Below are positions 1 to 13,700 of a DNA stretch of 64,000 nt, piece by piece (position 1 is the first letter of the stretch; each line of letters begins with the position of its first letter). The position numbers and the translations under genes are program-made. Source of the DNA: Salvia splendens (Eukaryota > Streptophyta > Magnoliopsida > Lamiales > Lamiaceae); contig NC_056046.1 in assembly GCF_004379255.2 (NCBI RefSeq), forward strand, positions 1,984,001 through 2,048,000. The letters run 5' to 3'. Under the pieces are notes generated by a model. That model had not been told where the DNA came from. It searched no databases and was given only the letters and a program-made list of their open reading frames with translations.

Positions 1-806
1 CGCGAGGCTCACTCGCGGCGACAGTTGGTATCTCCGCGTCACATCACGATTGCATTAAGTTCCAAAATTGGTAATAAAAATGTCTGAAGAGATCTCAGCC
101 GTTGGAGATAATCGGACGGTGGGTGGTGAAGGAGGGGCGAGTGGGGGGCAGCTCGTGATTTGGGCGTCAAATCAAAAGCGCAATTTGTGAGGTGGCGAGA
201 GTCGTTGGGCAATGAGTGCGACTTTTACTGTTTTCCGGATTGGAATTCATACACGCCGCACTTAGAAAAGAAATTAAGTCGCTATCTTATCTCACATTCT
301 TAGCTGGGAAAATTAGTTTTTATAGTAATTTATTTATGCTTTTTACACATTTTTCGGCAATTTATTATGCCCTCACATTTTTTCCAGTAATTATTTTTGG
401 GATAGTATCACATAGTGATTAGTTTTACTAATTTATAAATCTTCGTCTCGGCTTCTAGACAATTTTAAAATAATTTATTCTCGAATTACGGAACAAATTT
501 TTATAGTGTGGTTAATCGATCATGCCCCACGTAGTCTTCTTTTAAATGATTACTAATTGTTTCTCTTTTTTGTAAAACTAATCCCTTTATCTTTTTGTTT
601 CCCAATCACATTATAAATTTCAATTGCCCCGTCGAGTTTGATAAAGACTAAGAAAAAGGGTCTTTATATTCGGAGATATACATATGTCAAACATGTTAAA
701 GGAGTAGTTGTTAGTTGTTACCTTTAACATTGGTGGGCATGTTTTTTTTTTTTTTACAATTTTAAAATTTATTTTGCTTAATATTTTATCAAGATGTCTA
801 GCTTAA
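1..806. other. Intergenic, no gene supported
   Basis: The first ~215 bases are more GC-rich than what follows and could belong to the 5' end of a gene lying to the left, but no convincing exon or splice site ties them together. The 68-codon open frame at 216-422 is AT-rich with no recognisable domain and is not called. The rest is AT-rich intergenic DNA. Confidence 0.5.
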
Positions 807-1465
807 GAGCATCTCCAATAAGCACGGACGTCAAATAGCCATCAAATAGCCTTCACACTGCCACACATCATCAGCACTACAATTCTCCTGCCACATCAGC
901 TTGCCACATCAACTGGACATCAAATAGCCCTCACATAGCCTTCACACTACCTATCCACATCACTAATAACAATTATATAATTTAATTTACACTTGTATCA
1001 ACATACGGAATTTAATTTACGAGACAAATACAGAAAATTAGAATAATAATATTAAAATTTATAAAGTACATTACTTTTAAAAAAAATACAATAATATAAA
1101 AAAGTACAAAAATTAAAAAAGTACATTAATTTAAAAAAGTAAAACAAAATCACTCATCGCCGCCGTCCTCGTCTCCGTCGTCGCCCAGCGCTTCTTCACT
1201 CATCTACAATTCTCAACGCGCGTATATATAGTGTTTTCGAAAAATAAAATAAAAAAATTTAAATCGACGCCGGTTTGGCGCCGATCCGGGACGCACAATG
1301 GCGCCCGTGAGGATCGGCGTCGGAACCGGCGTCAGCGCGGGAATCGGCATGGCGACGCCGATTTTGACGCCGATTTCGCCCACGCCGGTTCCAATGGTTC
1401 GGCGTCAAACCGGCGTGGGCGAAAAATCGGCGTCGCGGTGGTGACGCCGGTTATTGGAGATGCTC
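807..1465. mobile_element. PIF/Harbinger-type non-autonomous element
   Basis: Inverted termini GAGCATCTCCAATAA and TTATTGGAGATGCTC bound the element. The flanking trinucleotides are TAA on the left and TTA on the right, so the expected 3-bp target duplication is imperfect. The left half, with repeated CCACATCA-type motifs and then a run of GCCGCCGTCCTCGTC-like sequence, resembles the region around 24858-25250, which carries an ORF1-type gene. The right half is an internally repetitive GC-rich stretch of ACGCCGG/CCGGCGT motifs. I read it as an internally deleted relative of the 24.9 kb element. The 90-codon frame at 1231-1503 is only the GC-rich repeat and is not a gene. Confidence 0.7.
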
Positions 1466-1468
1466 TTA

Positions 1469-4400
1469 GTGGTGAATTTAAGGTACCAACAAACTTTGTT
1501 TAACTAAAGTTACTAGGTTCAAATAAATAGATCATATAATTAATTAAATATTTAGTCCACACTTTCGTGCGACTACACATTATTTGGCTAAATTATCAGT
1601 TGATGATTAACAATTAAATGATTAATTTTCCTTAGTTTCTGTTAAGAGAAAACGATGAAGTTTCCCATAAAAAGATAAAGGTGTTGATAAGATCAAAGGT
1701 TGATGTTTTCTCAAATGATATGATGATTCTTAAATGTTACTAATATAATATAGAACCAAGTATAATAGCATGGTGCATTGCATCTAAAAAGGTTCCCGGC
1801 GATGAGAGTAAATATAAAATAATCAAAAAGTAAAAAGTGTTTTCTCAACTTATTTTATTTTACGGTTATGATTTAGGGGTTTATGAAGTGGGATTAGATT
1901 TGGTTGTGATAATGACTACACATCTTTTAATATTTAAATAGATATATTGACATAGTCTCTTTTCATGCGTACATGACTCATCACAATCGGTTTTATTCGT
2001 TATAAAGAATTGATTTAACTTTAATAATCTCTCTAATTTGCTAACACTATAATCATAATATGCCACATAATAAAGGGGGTTAAACTTAACCCCGCCAACC
2101 TAATGATTCTTCAATTTTCCCATGTAGAGTAGTTACTACTATTAATGTAGATGGTTTATTTTTATAGATATTACTAAAATGACAAAAATAGTCAATTTTT
2201 TAATGTACAATATGGAATAACATAAAATAGCCTATTTTTGAGGGAGTATGAAATAACATGGTATTAAAATGAATAGATGAATGGATAGTATGGGGTCCAA
2301 TTCCATTTGAAAAACGTGGAGGATTTAATCTAGACATGTTGGGGAATTGTATGGCTACTAAATTTCTATTTTAAAAATTATAGAAAAGAATTAATGCTTC
2401 ACATAAATAAAGCAAGTTTTCTCATGATCTCAACCACCCACAAGAAGGCATTTTTTTTAATGAAATACTGTTTATTAAATTATGTATCAAAAAGTTAGCT
2501 CCCCATATTCCCCTCAATTATGACTTAAAGTTAGGTTTATGGACTTTCTTGCAAAAGAAAAAGTGGTTCTAATTTATAGGATTTAATTTTGTTGCAAGTC
2601 AAGTAGTTTATGCAGCTAGTGCCCCCACTTATTCTATGTTTTACTTAAATAACAAGTAATTCGAATTAATCAAATATTTGCAAGCGACTTATGTAATTGC
2701 AATTAGACATAATACTAATAAATTTAAATATAATTAGTCTAGTAAAGTTTCATATTTCTTTTGTTTATAAGAGTGAGGTTATGAAAATGTGTACAAACAC
2801 TGAAATGGATTAGACTTAAATTGGGCCTTAGATTAAGAAATCATAGATAACAGACAAAGTCAATGAATTAAATTGGGCTACATCAGCCCATGGAAAACGT
2901 CTAATGTCCATATAATACTAAACTTAGCCCAACTTCGATTTAATTTATAAATGCGACGATTTAACGTTTTATTAATTCAATATCTTATGGGGTATTCGGT
3001 TTGCAAGATTGTATCACAGATTAAATATGTAGTGCGTTTGGTTCATTATATTCAATCCCACAATTCAATCATAGATGGATAACCATGAGATAATTAGTCA
3101 TAGCTATAACTTACCAAGCAAACATGAATCACAATAGTTAATAAATGACTATCTTCTAGCAAGCGATTGATTGTCATCTTGTTAATTATAACAAAATCAA
3201 GCACGATCAAATACACGACATTTACATCATTAGACGTTTATATTTACTTGTCCTTTCAAAACAAATATTCTGAGTAAGAACCTTGATTTTTGATGTGTAA
3301 GGTTGAGCATAGGATCCAATGATTATCGACTATTTCAGAAATCGAATCATATTATTGATCAGTTAATTTTTCTTGAAAATCTAAAGAGCTCACAATCCCA
3401 ATATTTTGCATGCCTCCAAATGTATTAATTTCACGAATGGGGAATATAGTATTAATTTAGGAATCTTGCTTTGTAGTTTGTAGCCTGTCAATGGGGAATT
3501 AAACATTTAATTAGTGACTGCCAAAATTTGTAGTATAATAAATGTATCAGTCCGTGCGAATAAGAGGAGACTAGTTGTCATTACTATGAATTAATAAGAA
3601 ATTAAGACTAATAATGTCTCATTTCCCTACCATTATTTAAAAGATCATATAAGTATAAATACTTACAAACCCATTTCTGATAAAAAAAATAAAAATAAAA
3701 ATACATGAGCTTTTGAATTTTTTGGTGATACTTTTCTAATGGTATATAGGTGATGTGTAATTCCAAATTTCAATCTAACAAAATATACTACTACTATAGA
3801 GTTTTGCAAAAATGACTTTCGAGTTATTTAGACTACTTTCAGTGACTAAAACATAACGTGGTGAATAAAATTGCAAAGCCACCATCCAAAAAATTCTAAC
3901 GATATATCTAGAATTTTTATCGAACTCGGGAGTTATTGGCCAACAAAAGTTAAAATACGCTAAATTTTAAAAGAAAATAAAATTCATTATCTTTTTGACC
4001 AAAATAACAATATTATTAAAAAACAAAAAAAACACATACAACAATCTATGTATTTACAAGCGATTAAGCTTATTTTCATTAGTATACAAAAATTGCAAAC
4101 TCTCAAATATAACTATTGCATTAATAATTTTTTAAAACTTTACAATATAAAACAAAAATTACTAAAATACCCTATTTTTCAAAATTTTGAAAAAAATTTA
4201 GTATTTTAGTTTTCCGATAGAAATATTCATTTATGTAAATATTTTTCTTTCTTACTTTATCATTTATGGGCACCACCATTATTTTTCTTTTTTTCTTTTA
4301 TTTTATTAATTATACATCAAAACTGATAATATCTTTAAATAATCTAATTTCTATGGGACGGATAAAATATCTTCAAATGCACTACAGGATATTAATTAAA

Positions 4401-4972
4401 TACCCCATCAGCTTCATTACACTGTTTTGTTGTGATATAATTCTTGGAAGTATTGAAATTAGTTTTTGTAATATAAGTATATTTATTTGAAGTAGGAAGT
4501 GTAGCAGTTATTATTTGGGCCCACGCCCTATCGTTATTGGTTGTGCCCAGTGCACGTGCAGGCCCACCACGCAGATATTGTCCAAATTTACTCTACGGTG
4601 AAAAATAAGACATCATTTGTTACAATTGTATACATACGTAATCAAATGCTTCCTATTCCTATCATATTACTATTACTATTATTCTACACTTCTCTTCTTT
4701 TTTTATTGATAAATATAATTTTTTTATTGACCAAGTAATAAGTATTTTAATGATAAATATATTTTTTTGATTGACCAACTCTTATTACTCTATTTCAATT
4801 CATCAAACAATTTAGTAATTTTCAAATTTTAATTTTACAACTAGTAAACATGATCTTATTAACAAGTTTTACCAAAAATATAGAAAGATCCATTAAAATT
4901 CATGAAATTCAATCTTTATATAGACTATATTTTGTAAGAATAATACTCTTGATTTACATTTTTTTTCAATTA
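1469..4972. other. AT-rich intergenic region
   Basis: I see no coding potential beyond short AT-driven frames, no RNA gene and no clear element ends. It holds poly-A/T runs and short dispersed repeats. The short frames at 1881-2066, 4266-4490 and 4541-4738 have no recognisable protein features. Confidence 0.6.
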
Positions 4973-5206
4973 CTCCCTCCGTCCCAATTAAGTTGAGTCG
5001 TATTCCTCTTTGGAATGTCCCAACTAAATTGAGTCATTTCCCTTTTTAATAAAAAAATAAAACATTCAATCAATCTTACTTTATTCCACTATCTACTTTA
5101 CTCACTCTTTATCTTTCGTACTTTATTCCTCTCTTTTACTTTTGAACACAATTTCTTAATCTCCGTGCTCAAATGATTTGTCTCAACTTAGCTGGGACGG
5201 AGAGAG
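4973..5206. mobile_element. Stowaway-type MITE
   Basis: The ends carry the CTCCCTCCGTCCC-type terminus and its inverted complement (GGGACGGAGAGAG), flanked by TA on both sides, the Tc1/mariner target. The inside is AT-rich and non-coding. This terminus is typical of plant Stowaway MITEs. Confidence 0.8.
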
Positions 5207-6603
5207 TATTATTCTTTAAACTGTATTATAGGTATCAAGAAAAACATGATTAATTGAATTAATTTGAGAACTACGCAATTAATTAATGAATAAGTCATAT
5301 TTGAAATTTTATGTCATCCTTTAACCAAGGTAACATTGAAAATTCTATGATAAAGGTTTGTAAAAATCATGTGTATATCACAGTAAAGTCAACGCCGTGA
5401 GGAATATTTATAACGATAAAAGCGCGGCAATTATGTGGGGCCCATCCACAACTGTCCAATGTCAAGTGTGTTATTTTCCCTTCCAATGCCAGCCAAAATA
5501 CCAACTAATTTAAATTATTCAGTTAAAACTAATAAATATAACTATTCATGTTAGCATATTCCCCACAAATAAAATATTTTCACAAAATAATGATTTTTAT
5601 CCGGAATTTCCCACTTTTTTTTTTTGTATATCTACGCAAAAGGGCAACTATATATTCCATACTTCACATGGTCCAGTTGTCTACATCTTTTTTTTCTTGG
5701 ACTAACAATGACAATTATCCAAAGTAAACGAAATATATCATTATACTACATTATTAGTTTATTAGAATGTAAATGCAGAATTTAATTATTTTGACTCATG
5801 TCTTTGAGTACTTTTGGTGATTGTTAGCACTAATTTGAGATAAATACAAGAATATGTTATATCTTCATATCTCCTTCTAAAAAGAAGATTTTTTTTGTAC
5901 TAGAATTATTTTAAGTTTTAAATTAGTAGAAAATAAAAAAACAGGTCACATTGAAATAAACTAATCATTATAGTATTCAGGTCCAGTTAATAAATAGTTC
6001 ATTAAAGTATGAATGCAAGCATAGATCATGCTTAATTAAACAGTGATTTAATTTAATTTAATTCTACACAGCTAAGTAAATCCACCTGGAATAATCATCA
6101 TCAAATCAAAGTCCAATGATAATATATTAAATTTATTTGACAGATTAATCAAAAAGTGAAATTATCTTTCCATTAAAACAAACAATCTCAAGGTTACTTG
6201 TTCACTACAAAAAATATTAAAGAAAGTAGTTCAGCAAAGACTAATATAATATCCTCTCTCACTCGTGGCAGTCACTTTCTCTCTTTTTACACTTTCTTGC
6301 TGTTGCAGTTATCAGTCAGTAATCACTTTGCCCCTTATTTTCAGCCCAAAAAACAAACAAAAACCCAAAACAGGGGAAATTGCTAAGCTCACACCTCCTG
6401 TCTCCTTCCTCTTTCTCTCACTCCCTCTATCAAATCATCATTCTCCATTCATAATCTTATCGCTGGATGCCATTTTGTTGTAGCTGTCATTTGTAGCTGA
6501 CAAAATTCAGCCAAGATTCGATTTTGGTGCCCAATTCCACTCAAAAGATCCCATCTTTTTTGTTGGGCATTCATTAAGATTTGGATATCTGCCGCAGAAG
6601 CAA
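5207..6603. other. Intergenic and 5' leader of the LysM kinase
   Basis: AT-rich spacer that becomes CT-rich from about 6250 to 6450 (runs such as CTCTCACTCCCTCT), as in many plant 5' UTRs. Transcription of the LysM kinase probably starts in this stretch, but I cannot fix a TATA box or start site. The overlapping short frames at 6198-6483 are leader sequence, not genes. Confidence 0.45.
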
Positions 6604-9600
6604 ATGGGTCGTCACAAAGCTTCAATCTTGATTGTTTTTCTTCATCTACTACTCCTCAAAATTAAAGCTTTTGCTGCAGCAGAGAATTATCCATCCCCTT
6701 TAAATTGCACAGACACAACTCGCTTATGCACATCGTTTCTAGCCTTCAAGCCCACGCCGCAGCAGACGCTGCCAGTGATTCTGAGCATGTTTGATGTGTT
6801 GCAAGAAGATGTAACCGTGGAAGGAAATGGGAGGGACTACGTTTTCATCAAAAAGAACTGTTCTTGCGCTTTGGGGCTGCGTAAGTACTTGAGCAACACA
6901 ACTTTTACGGTGAGAAAGAATAACGGCTCTGTTTATGGTCTAGTGAGGGAATCCTATGATGGGTTGGCCTATTTTCCCTCGAATATCACTAGGGCGGCGA
7001 GGACAGGCTCTGTGGTGTCGCTGAGGCTGATGTGTGGCTGCTCGAGTGGGCTGTGGAATTATCTGATGAGCTATGTGATGCAAGAGGGGGATAGTGTGGA
7101 GTCTCTGGCTAGCAGATTTGGAGTTAGTATGGATAGTATTGAGAGTGTTAATGAGATTGCTAATCCTGATAATGTCACTGTTGGAGCTCTCTATTACATA
7201 CCCCTGAATTCTGGTATGTTTTTGGAGTTTCTTGCTGTTTTAGTGAAATCATTGGTGTTTTGTGTTTTGGTGGATTCTTGTTTTGAGTGGCACTTGGTGT
7301 TATTGATGTTTGTTTATGTATTGTTCTCAGCAGACAACAGTTAGGTTTGTAAAGTTTCTGAACTTAGTATGTTAAAAGAAGAAAGATTATGTTTTTTGTC
7401 GAGATTGAAGTGAGATTTATGTTGCTTTTGTGTGATTGATGATGAAGTCGAGTGTAGGCTTGTCAATTGGAGCAAAAAAGGTTTGGTGGTGTGGTTTGGT
7501 ATGCTATCTAGGTAGATTAAATTAGGTTAAATTTCTAGTTCAATACGAAGGTCATGAAGTTACACGATGTCGTCTGAAAGGAGCAATGATTTGCTTTCTG
7601 ATTCTAATTTTAGAGTTGGATTGAGGTATGATTCTTGACTTTGATTTGGGCCACTGAGATTTGGGTGGTGCTATCAAATTAAGACTTGAAATGCTGTTGC
7701 TAGCTGGTTCGTAGGAGCTAATAGAGTGATTGATGGTCTATATCGTACTGTGCAAATCTCGAACTATGCACTTGAGAAGGTCCTCCTCGAATGACTGTGA
7801 TAGTGATACCAATTTTTATGATCTGGTAGTCCGCTGTCAGCTATATGGACAATTATGAGGGAGTGAGCACTAACTCGAATAACAAGTTTCGTGGAACTGA
7901 CTTTCCATTCTGACTTTGATTACAACCACATTTCAGTTCCTGGTGAACCTTATCCTGTAAAGAATGACACTACCGCGGCTCCTGCTCCAGCTCCATCTGT
8001 TGATGACATTGTAGGTATGTAACTTTCCTCTGCAGATGTGCTCAACATTTTTGATAGCTTCAGTAACGTACGTGATTTGCAATCTCGTCGATTTAAATTA
8101 TCTAAAAGACTGAACGCATATCTCATAAATGTATAGTCTAATGTTCATGGCAGGAGATCAGGTGAACAAAAAGAGTCACATACCTTATTGGTGGATCATT
8201 GGAAGTCTGGCTGTTGGTTTGGCTCTTATTATCGTGGTGGTGCTTCTTTTCGTCTGCTTGAGATCATCGGGCTGTTGCAGGGGAACCCAAGGAAGCCAAG
8301 CAAAAGACTCGGATGGGAAGAGCTCTCACAAATTTCAGATTCTGCGAAACACAAGTTTCTGCTGTGCTTCAGGAAGGCCGGTATGTGGCAAATCCGGAGA
8401 CTTCCAGCGGCCTAATGGGGAATCTAGCAATCGGCATATGAACATCCCCACAGGTATAAACATCAGACCTTCCGAATTTAAGTCACGTTTCGGGATGCAA
8501 CTGTGTCAATATGAATTGTATGACTAATTGCTGACTACTATTTCACTTGAATTAGCATAACTCCTTAACTAATCCTCATGAGCAAACTGTTGCTACGCTT
8601 CTTTAATAGTTTCGACTTGTAATAATCGAATTCTCAGCTAGGAAGTGATGTTTATGGCATAAATGAAACCCAACTATCAGATAATGAAGCTTTGTGTATG
8701 TGGTGCTTGCTTTCTCCAGTTATAGGAACCGATGTATTTGAGGTGGAGAAGCCGTTAGTTTTCACGTACGAAGATATTCTGTCTGCAACAGACGGCTTTT
8801 CTGAATCTAATCTCCTGGGACATGGAACATACGGCTCCGTGTATTATGGCCTACTAAAGCAGGACCAGGTCTGCTACGCTTTCGAGTTTGCTAATGATGA
8901 TATCGAACATCTGATAAATTTCATGAACAGAGTAAACATGCTTGAAATTTCAGGAAGTTGCTGTTAAAAAGATGACTGCTACGAAGACGAAAGAATTCAT
9001 GGCAGAGATGAAAGTTCTATGCAAAGTTCATCATACAAATTTGGTAATTCTGATCACTGTTCTCTGTCCTGCCTTTCCAAGATAAACGTAATGTTCTTCG
9101 AAAAAGGTAGTTGACTGTTTATTTTTTCTATTTCCAAAGGTAGAATTAATCGGTTACACAGCTAGCGGTGAAGATCTCTTTCTCATATACGAATATGCTC
9201 AAAAGGGTTCACTTAAAAGTCACCTGCACGACCCTCAAAACAAAGGTGAGCTTCTTTAAAAATGTGTGTATCGTATATTGTTGATCCCTTTTTCGCGATC
9301 GTAAGGGAGATCACTGTAAAAATGCACTTTGGTTCTCTCATTTGATGTTAAAATGTTTATTCGTGATTTTCGATAGGCCATACATCACTATCGTGGATAA
9401 TGAGACTGCAAATAGCACTCGATGCTGCTAGAGGCCTGGAGTACATACACGAGCACACTAAACCTCACTATGTGCATCGTGATATCAAAACAAGCAATAT
9501 TTTACTCGATGGGAGCTTTAGAGCAAAGGTTCTTCACCTATTCTGCATCAAGCGTATGCTTGCTGATAGCCAGCGCGTTCTGTTATTTCAGCTGATTGAT

Positions 9601-10340
9601 TTTACTCGTTGTAGATATCAGATTTCGGATTGGCCAAGCTCGTTGCAACAGCAAATGATGGGGAAGAGTCCGTCACCAGAGTTGTCGGAACATATGGCTA
9701 TCTAGCTCCCGAGTAAGTAGCAATGCCACATAAGTATTCGCGTTTCCCTCTATTTCTAGACGATGATTTCACTCTCTGGCTCGTATAGGTACATGAGGGA
9801 TGGCCTCGCAACGACTAAAAGCGATGTTTATGCGTTCGGTGTGGTGCTCTTCGAGATGGTGTCCGGAAAGGAGGCCATGACAAGGAGTGCTGAGAGGCGC
9901 TCGTTAGTATCCATTGTAAGTCGCTTTGTCCACACAAAAAAATTGTCATATTTGCTCAAGTTTCTCTGATTTCGCGCGCTGAAATCTCAGATGGTGGCAG
10001 CGATGAGGAACTCGCCCGACTCCATGACCATGGCAAGCCTGAAGGATCATGTCGATCCTAACTTCATGGATCTGTATCCGCACGACTGTCTTTTCAAGGT
10101 AGGTTTACGTTGCGTGCTAGGTTTCTGACGTGATTATGAACATGTTTTGAGCAACTTGTGTTAATTACTGTCCAGTTGGCGATTTTGGCGAAGCAATGCG
10201 TTGAAGAGGACCCCATTTTGAGGCCGGACATGAAGCAGGTGGTGATATCGCTTTCGCAGATACTGTTGTCCTCGGTCGAGTGGGAAGCGACTCTTGCCGG
10301 CAACAGCCAGGTGTTCAGTGGTCTGGTTCAAGGAAGATAG
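6604..10340 (+). CDS. LYK3: LysM domain receptor-like kinase (LYK3 type), 11 exons
   Basis: Exons with GT-AG borders in a continuous frame: 6604-7213, 7937-8014, 8154-8453, 8726-8868, 8954-9043, 9140-9245, 9377-9528, 9615-9712, 9789-9915, 9991-10098, 10176-10340, giving 1977 nt and 658 aa. Residues 1-26 are a signal peptide. The ectodomain has the CxC pairs (KNCSC, LMCGC) of plant LysM receptors and a clear third LysM at about 157-200. A Pro/Ala-rich spacer precedes a transmembrane segment at about 241-264. The cytoplasmic kinase has the glycine loop [11 protein letters not shown] (about 362-371), VAVK with invariant Lys382, HRD at 476-478, DFG at 496-498 and a Pro-Glu after the activation loop, so it should be catalytically active. 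The family sits in the plasma membrane and senses N-acetylglucosamine-containing or related glycans in immunity or symbiosis. Length and architecture match Arabidopsis LYK3 (At1g51940). The ligand cannot be told from sequence. Confidence 0.93.
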
Positions 10341-10794
10341 AAAGTGTATCAACAACTGCAAAAACTGCCAGTTTTGGTGTCTGTCTAAAGATGATCAATT
10401 CATCTGTGTTTACTGTGGAGTTTTGTGTGTATAGAAGCATAGATTTATTTTTAGTGTGTGTTGAGGTTACTTCTATTATTTTTTTCGTCACTTGCTATAT
10501 AGTGGAGTACTAGTAAGTACTAACTTATTTTTTGGATAGATCTGTGAGAGTTTGAAGCTATGTATGCACTCAAGGCTTCCTTCATTCTTGAAGAAAACTC
10601 TTATTGCTGGTACATTTGTATTACAATAGTAGGAATTTACAAAACATAAAATAAAATACTACTCCATGATAGGGACTCAATTCCTACCTCAGTTGGGGTA
10701 TATAGACTAAATGAGCCCTCCCTTCTAACATGCTAGTTTTTCGTGCTGAGTTCCCCTGTTTGGTATGGATTGATTGATTGAATGAATACAAGAG
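10341..10794. other. Convergent 3' regions
   Basis: This short spacer lies between the stops of the LysM kinase (plus) and the dioxygenase (minus), so the genes converge and it must hold both 3' UTRs and poly(A) sites. No other feature is seen. Confidence 0.6.
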
Positions 10795-13700
10795 CTACTT
10801 GTAGAGTGAGGCTAATATCCTACGTGGTGGGGTGAATGGTTTTCGAGAGTGAAGAACTGCAAGATTATCAACCAGTAATATGTCCCCTTTCTGCCACGTA
10901 ACATAAATGCTTTCTTCTTCCATGATTTTCAGACAGTCATGGATTACATTTTCCGGCAAAGGGCTTCCGTCGCCAAAGCTCACCCCCATCTTCTCGGAAT
11001 CGTTGCGGTCGCCCCCCTCCGCGGTGTAAGCAGCCGCCATGGAGTTGAACCATGTCTTGCGCGGCCTTGTTTCGTCCCATTTGATGCCCGGGGCGGGCCC
11101 CATTATCATCTTCACGCCTTTCTCCGTCCATTCCAGCTTCGTGTTTAACTTTGCTGCCCTGTTAGAAATGGTATGGGATTTTCTGTTACATTTTACGTGT
11201 TCGAGATTATAGTACTAAGTTGTTTTGTGAGCAGGGGCAGAACAAATGTTGAACTCTTTCTTCTTTTGTGCTTAAAAAATAATGGAATTCCAAATTAATA
11301 AAGGAGAATAGATTCATTCTAATTGAGGGAGTGACGCATAATGATTGTGCGTCGTTCTTAATGATACGCACAACCCTTATGCGTCGTTCTTTAACGACGC
11401 ACAATGATTATGCGTCGCTTAACGACGCATAATGGTTATGCGTCATTAAAGAACGACGCATAATGGTTATGCGTCGTTAAGGCGGCTTTTAACGCCCTCC
11501 AGGCAGACGCAGCTCACAGAACGACCTTTCACACACTTTCATTTCCTCTCTCGGCGATTTCCGGCGTTTTCAGGCGATTTCCGGCGATTTCTCCATAAGA
11601 TCCGGTAATTTGTTAATCAATTTAGCTACATTCATCATTATTCATGTTTATTGTGCTTTCATTTGTTAGTTTTACCCAATTTATACAAATTAGGGCTTGT
11701 ATGAAAAATGTCCCTAATTGTCGTTGTTTTAAATGTTTTTTATGCAGAAATCATGCAAGTATTTGTGAGTTTGTATTGGGGTGGTAGAGTAGTTCAACTA
11801 CCACATATGAGTATTGGTTATGAACCACCTCGTCCGAGGAGCTCCATCATATTAAATTCAGGTGTTTCCTATTTTGAATTGGTAGCAATGATCTGTGATG
11901 CGATGAGAATAGATATGAACCAACACACAATTGAATTATTATGGAGACAATGTATAGTCTTTGCTTCCGGTATGGGTTATACATGTTCTGTGATTTGCAA
12001 TGATGACAGTGTGATGTTTATGTTCAACAATGCTCAAAATTCAAGTGGGTGTATTGAATTATTTGTTGAGTATTCACCGGTGAGGAGTGCAGAAATCCCA
12101 CCAGTTGTTGATTATGGTATTGAATCATTTGCGAGGTTTGAACAAATGAGTTTTGACTGTGGTATTGGATCATCTGCGAGGGTGGACCAAATGAGCTTGG
12201 ATCATAGTATGAATGAGCAGAGAGATGTTGTAGATGTTGTAGATGTTGTTGATGTTGGTGTTGGATTGAATGATGAGGTAGATGTTGCAGATGATCTTGA
12301 TGAACCAAGGCCACTATCTGAGACAGAGCCAGACCCCGATCTCAGTGATGGTGATGGTGATGGTGCTGATGATGACGGTGGTAGTTCTGATGATGAGATA
12401 GTACCATGTAAACCTGTTATGCAAGGTGAACAACCACTTCCGGAATACAATCCTAGTGGGTTTAGTCACGGCCAGTGAAAACACTCCCGTCTGCTCTCAA
12501 ACCCCACAGGCTTTGCACATCCTGTAAGGTTACAATAACCTCACCAACTGGAAGGTGGAAACAGTGTGTCTCAGGCCTCCAGCGCTCGATCAAGGCAATT
12601 ATTAGCTCATTGTCCATCCTCATCGGCCTTCCACATTGAACAACGCCTCTGAACCCCCATACATCAAGCCAATACATCACATTTTCATGTATTGGCAATG
12701 CCCAAACCTTACTCTCCGTCCTACGAACTCTCAACACATTTGTTGTGCCATTCGCCAACAAATAGGCTGAAATGTGTTCGTTCTGATGAAACAATAGTGA
12801 TGGATCCTCAGGTCCATAACATAATTGTTGTTCGGAACTTGCAGATGCCATCTACTTCAAAACATTCACCCAAGATTCAATTTTTTTCATAACACCTCAA
12901 CAATCTAACTAAATTGCAACTTAGGTGTGCAATATATGCATATGAAATACCCAAATTACATAAAATCGCCCACCAAAAGGGGCACAATTACAAAACTTAA
13001 TCAATTGCTTCAATTGCTCCTACCCATTCAATGATATGCATATTAAATACCCAAATTACGGAAAATCGACCAACAAATCCAACAATTTCATCATAAACCC
13101 TAATTTTGCTAAATTAAATCCATATGAAATACACAAATTACGGATATTCGACCAAAAATTCCATCAATTTCATCATAACCCATAATTTCATCATAATCCC
13201 TAATTATATGCAACAAAACAACAAAAATATACCAAAAATCCATCAATTTAATCAAAAACCCTACTTTTACTAAATTACGGAAAATCTGCCCAAATTAAAC
13301 ATTAAAGGATGCATTTAGCCAAATTGAAGAATAATTACCGTAATATGGTTGCAAAATGGTGGAAAATCACCGGATTTTGCTCGGATACGTCGGAAATCGC
13401 CCGATTTAGTCGCTTGGTTCTGCCTTCTGCCTTTCGTTTCTGGCTGGTTCTGCCTTCTGCCCGATTTAAAACTCAACGAACGACGCATAACAAATATGCG
13501 TCGCTAATTAACGACGCATAAGAGTTATGCGTCGATAATGAAAGACGCACAATGGTTATGCGTCACTAACTAACGACGCATAAGCATTTTGCATCGATAA
13601 AGAAAGACGCATAAGAGTTATGCGTCTTTAACAAAAAGACGCACAATGGTTATGCGTCACTAATTAACGACGCATAAGAGTTATGCGTCATTAGCTAACG

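Noticed and set aside
1..215. Possible exon of a gene to the left
   Set aside because: GC content is suggestive, but there is no frame with domain similarity and no splice pair to confirm it.
7214..7936. Read-through of LysM kinase exon 1 to the stop near 7344, giving a short secreted LysM protein
   Set aside because: A standard GT-AG intron restores the full kinase; a truncated product by intron retention is possible but unsupported.
12024..12450. Minus-strand His/Gln- and Ser-rich frames
   Set aside because: Antisense of the acidic tail of the MULE transposase piece; low complexity.
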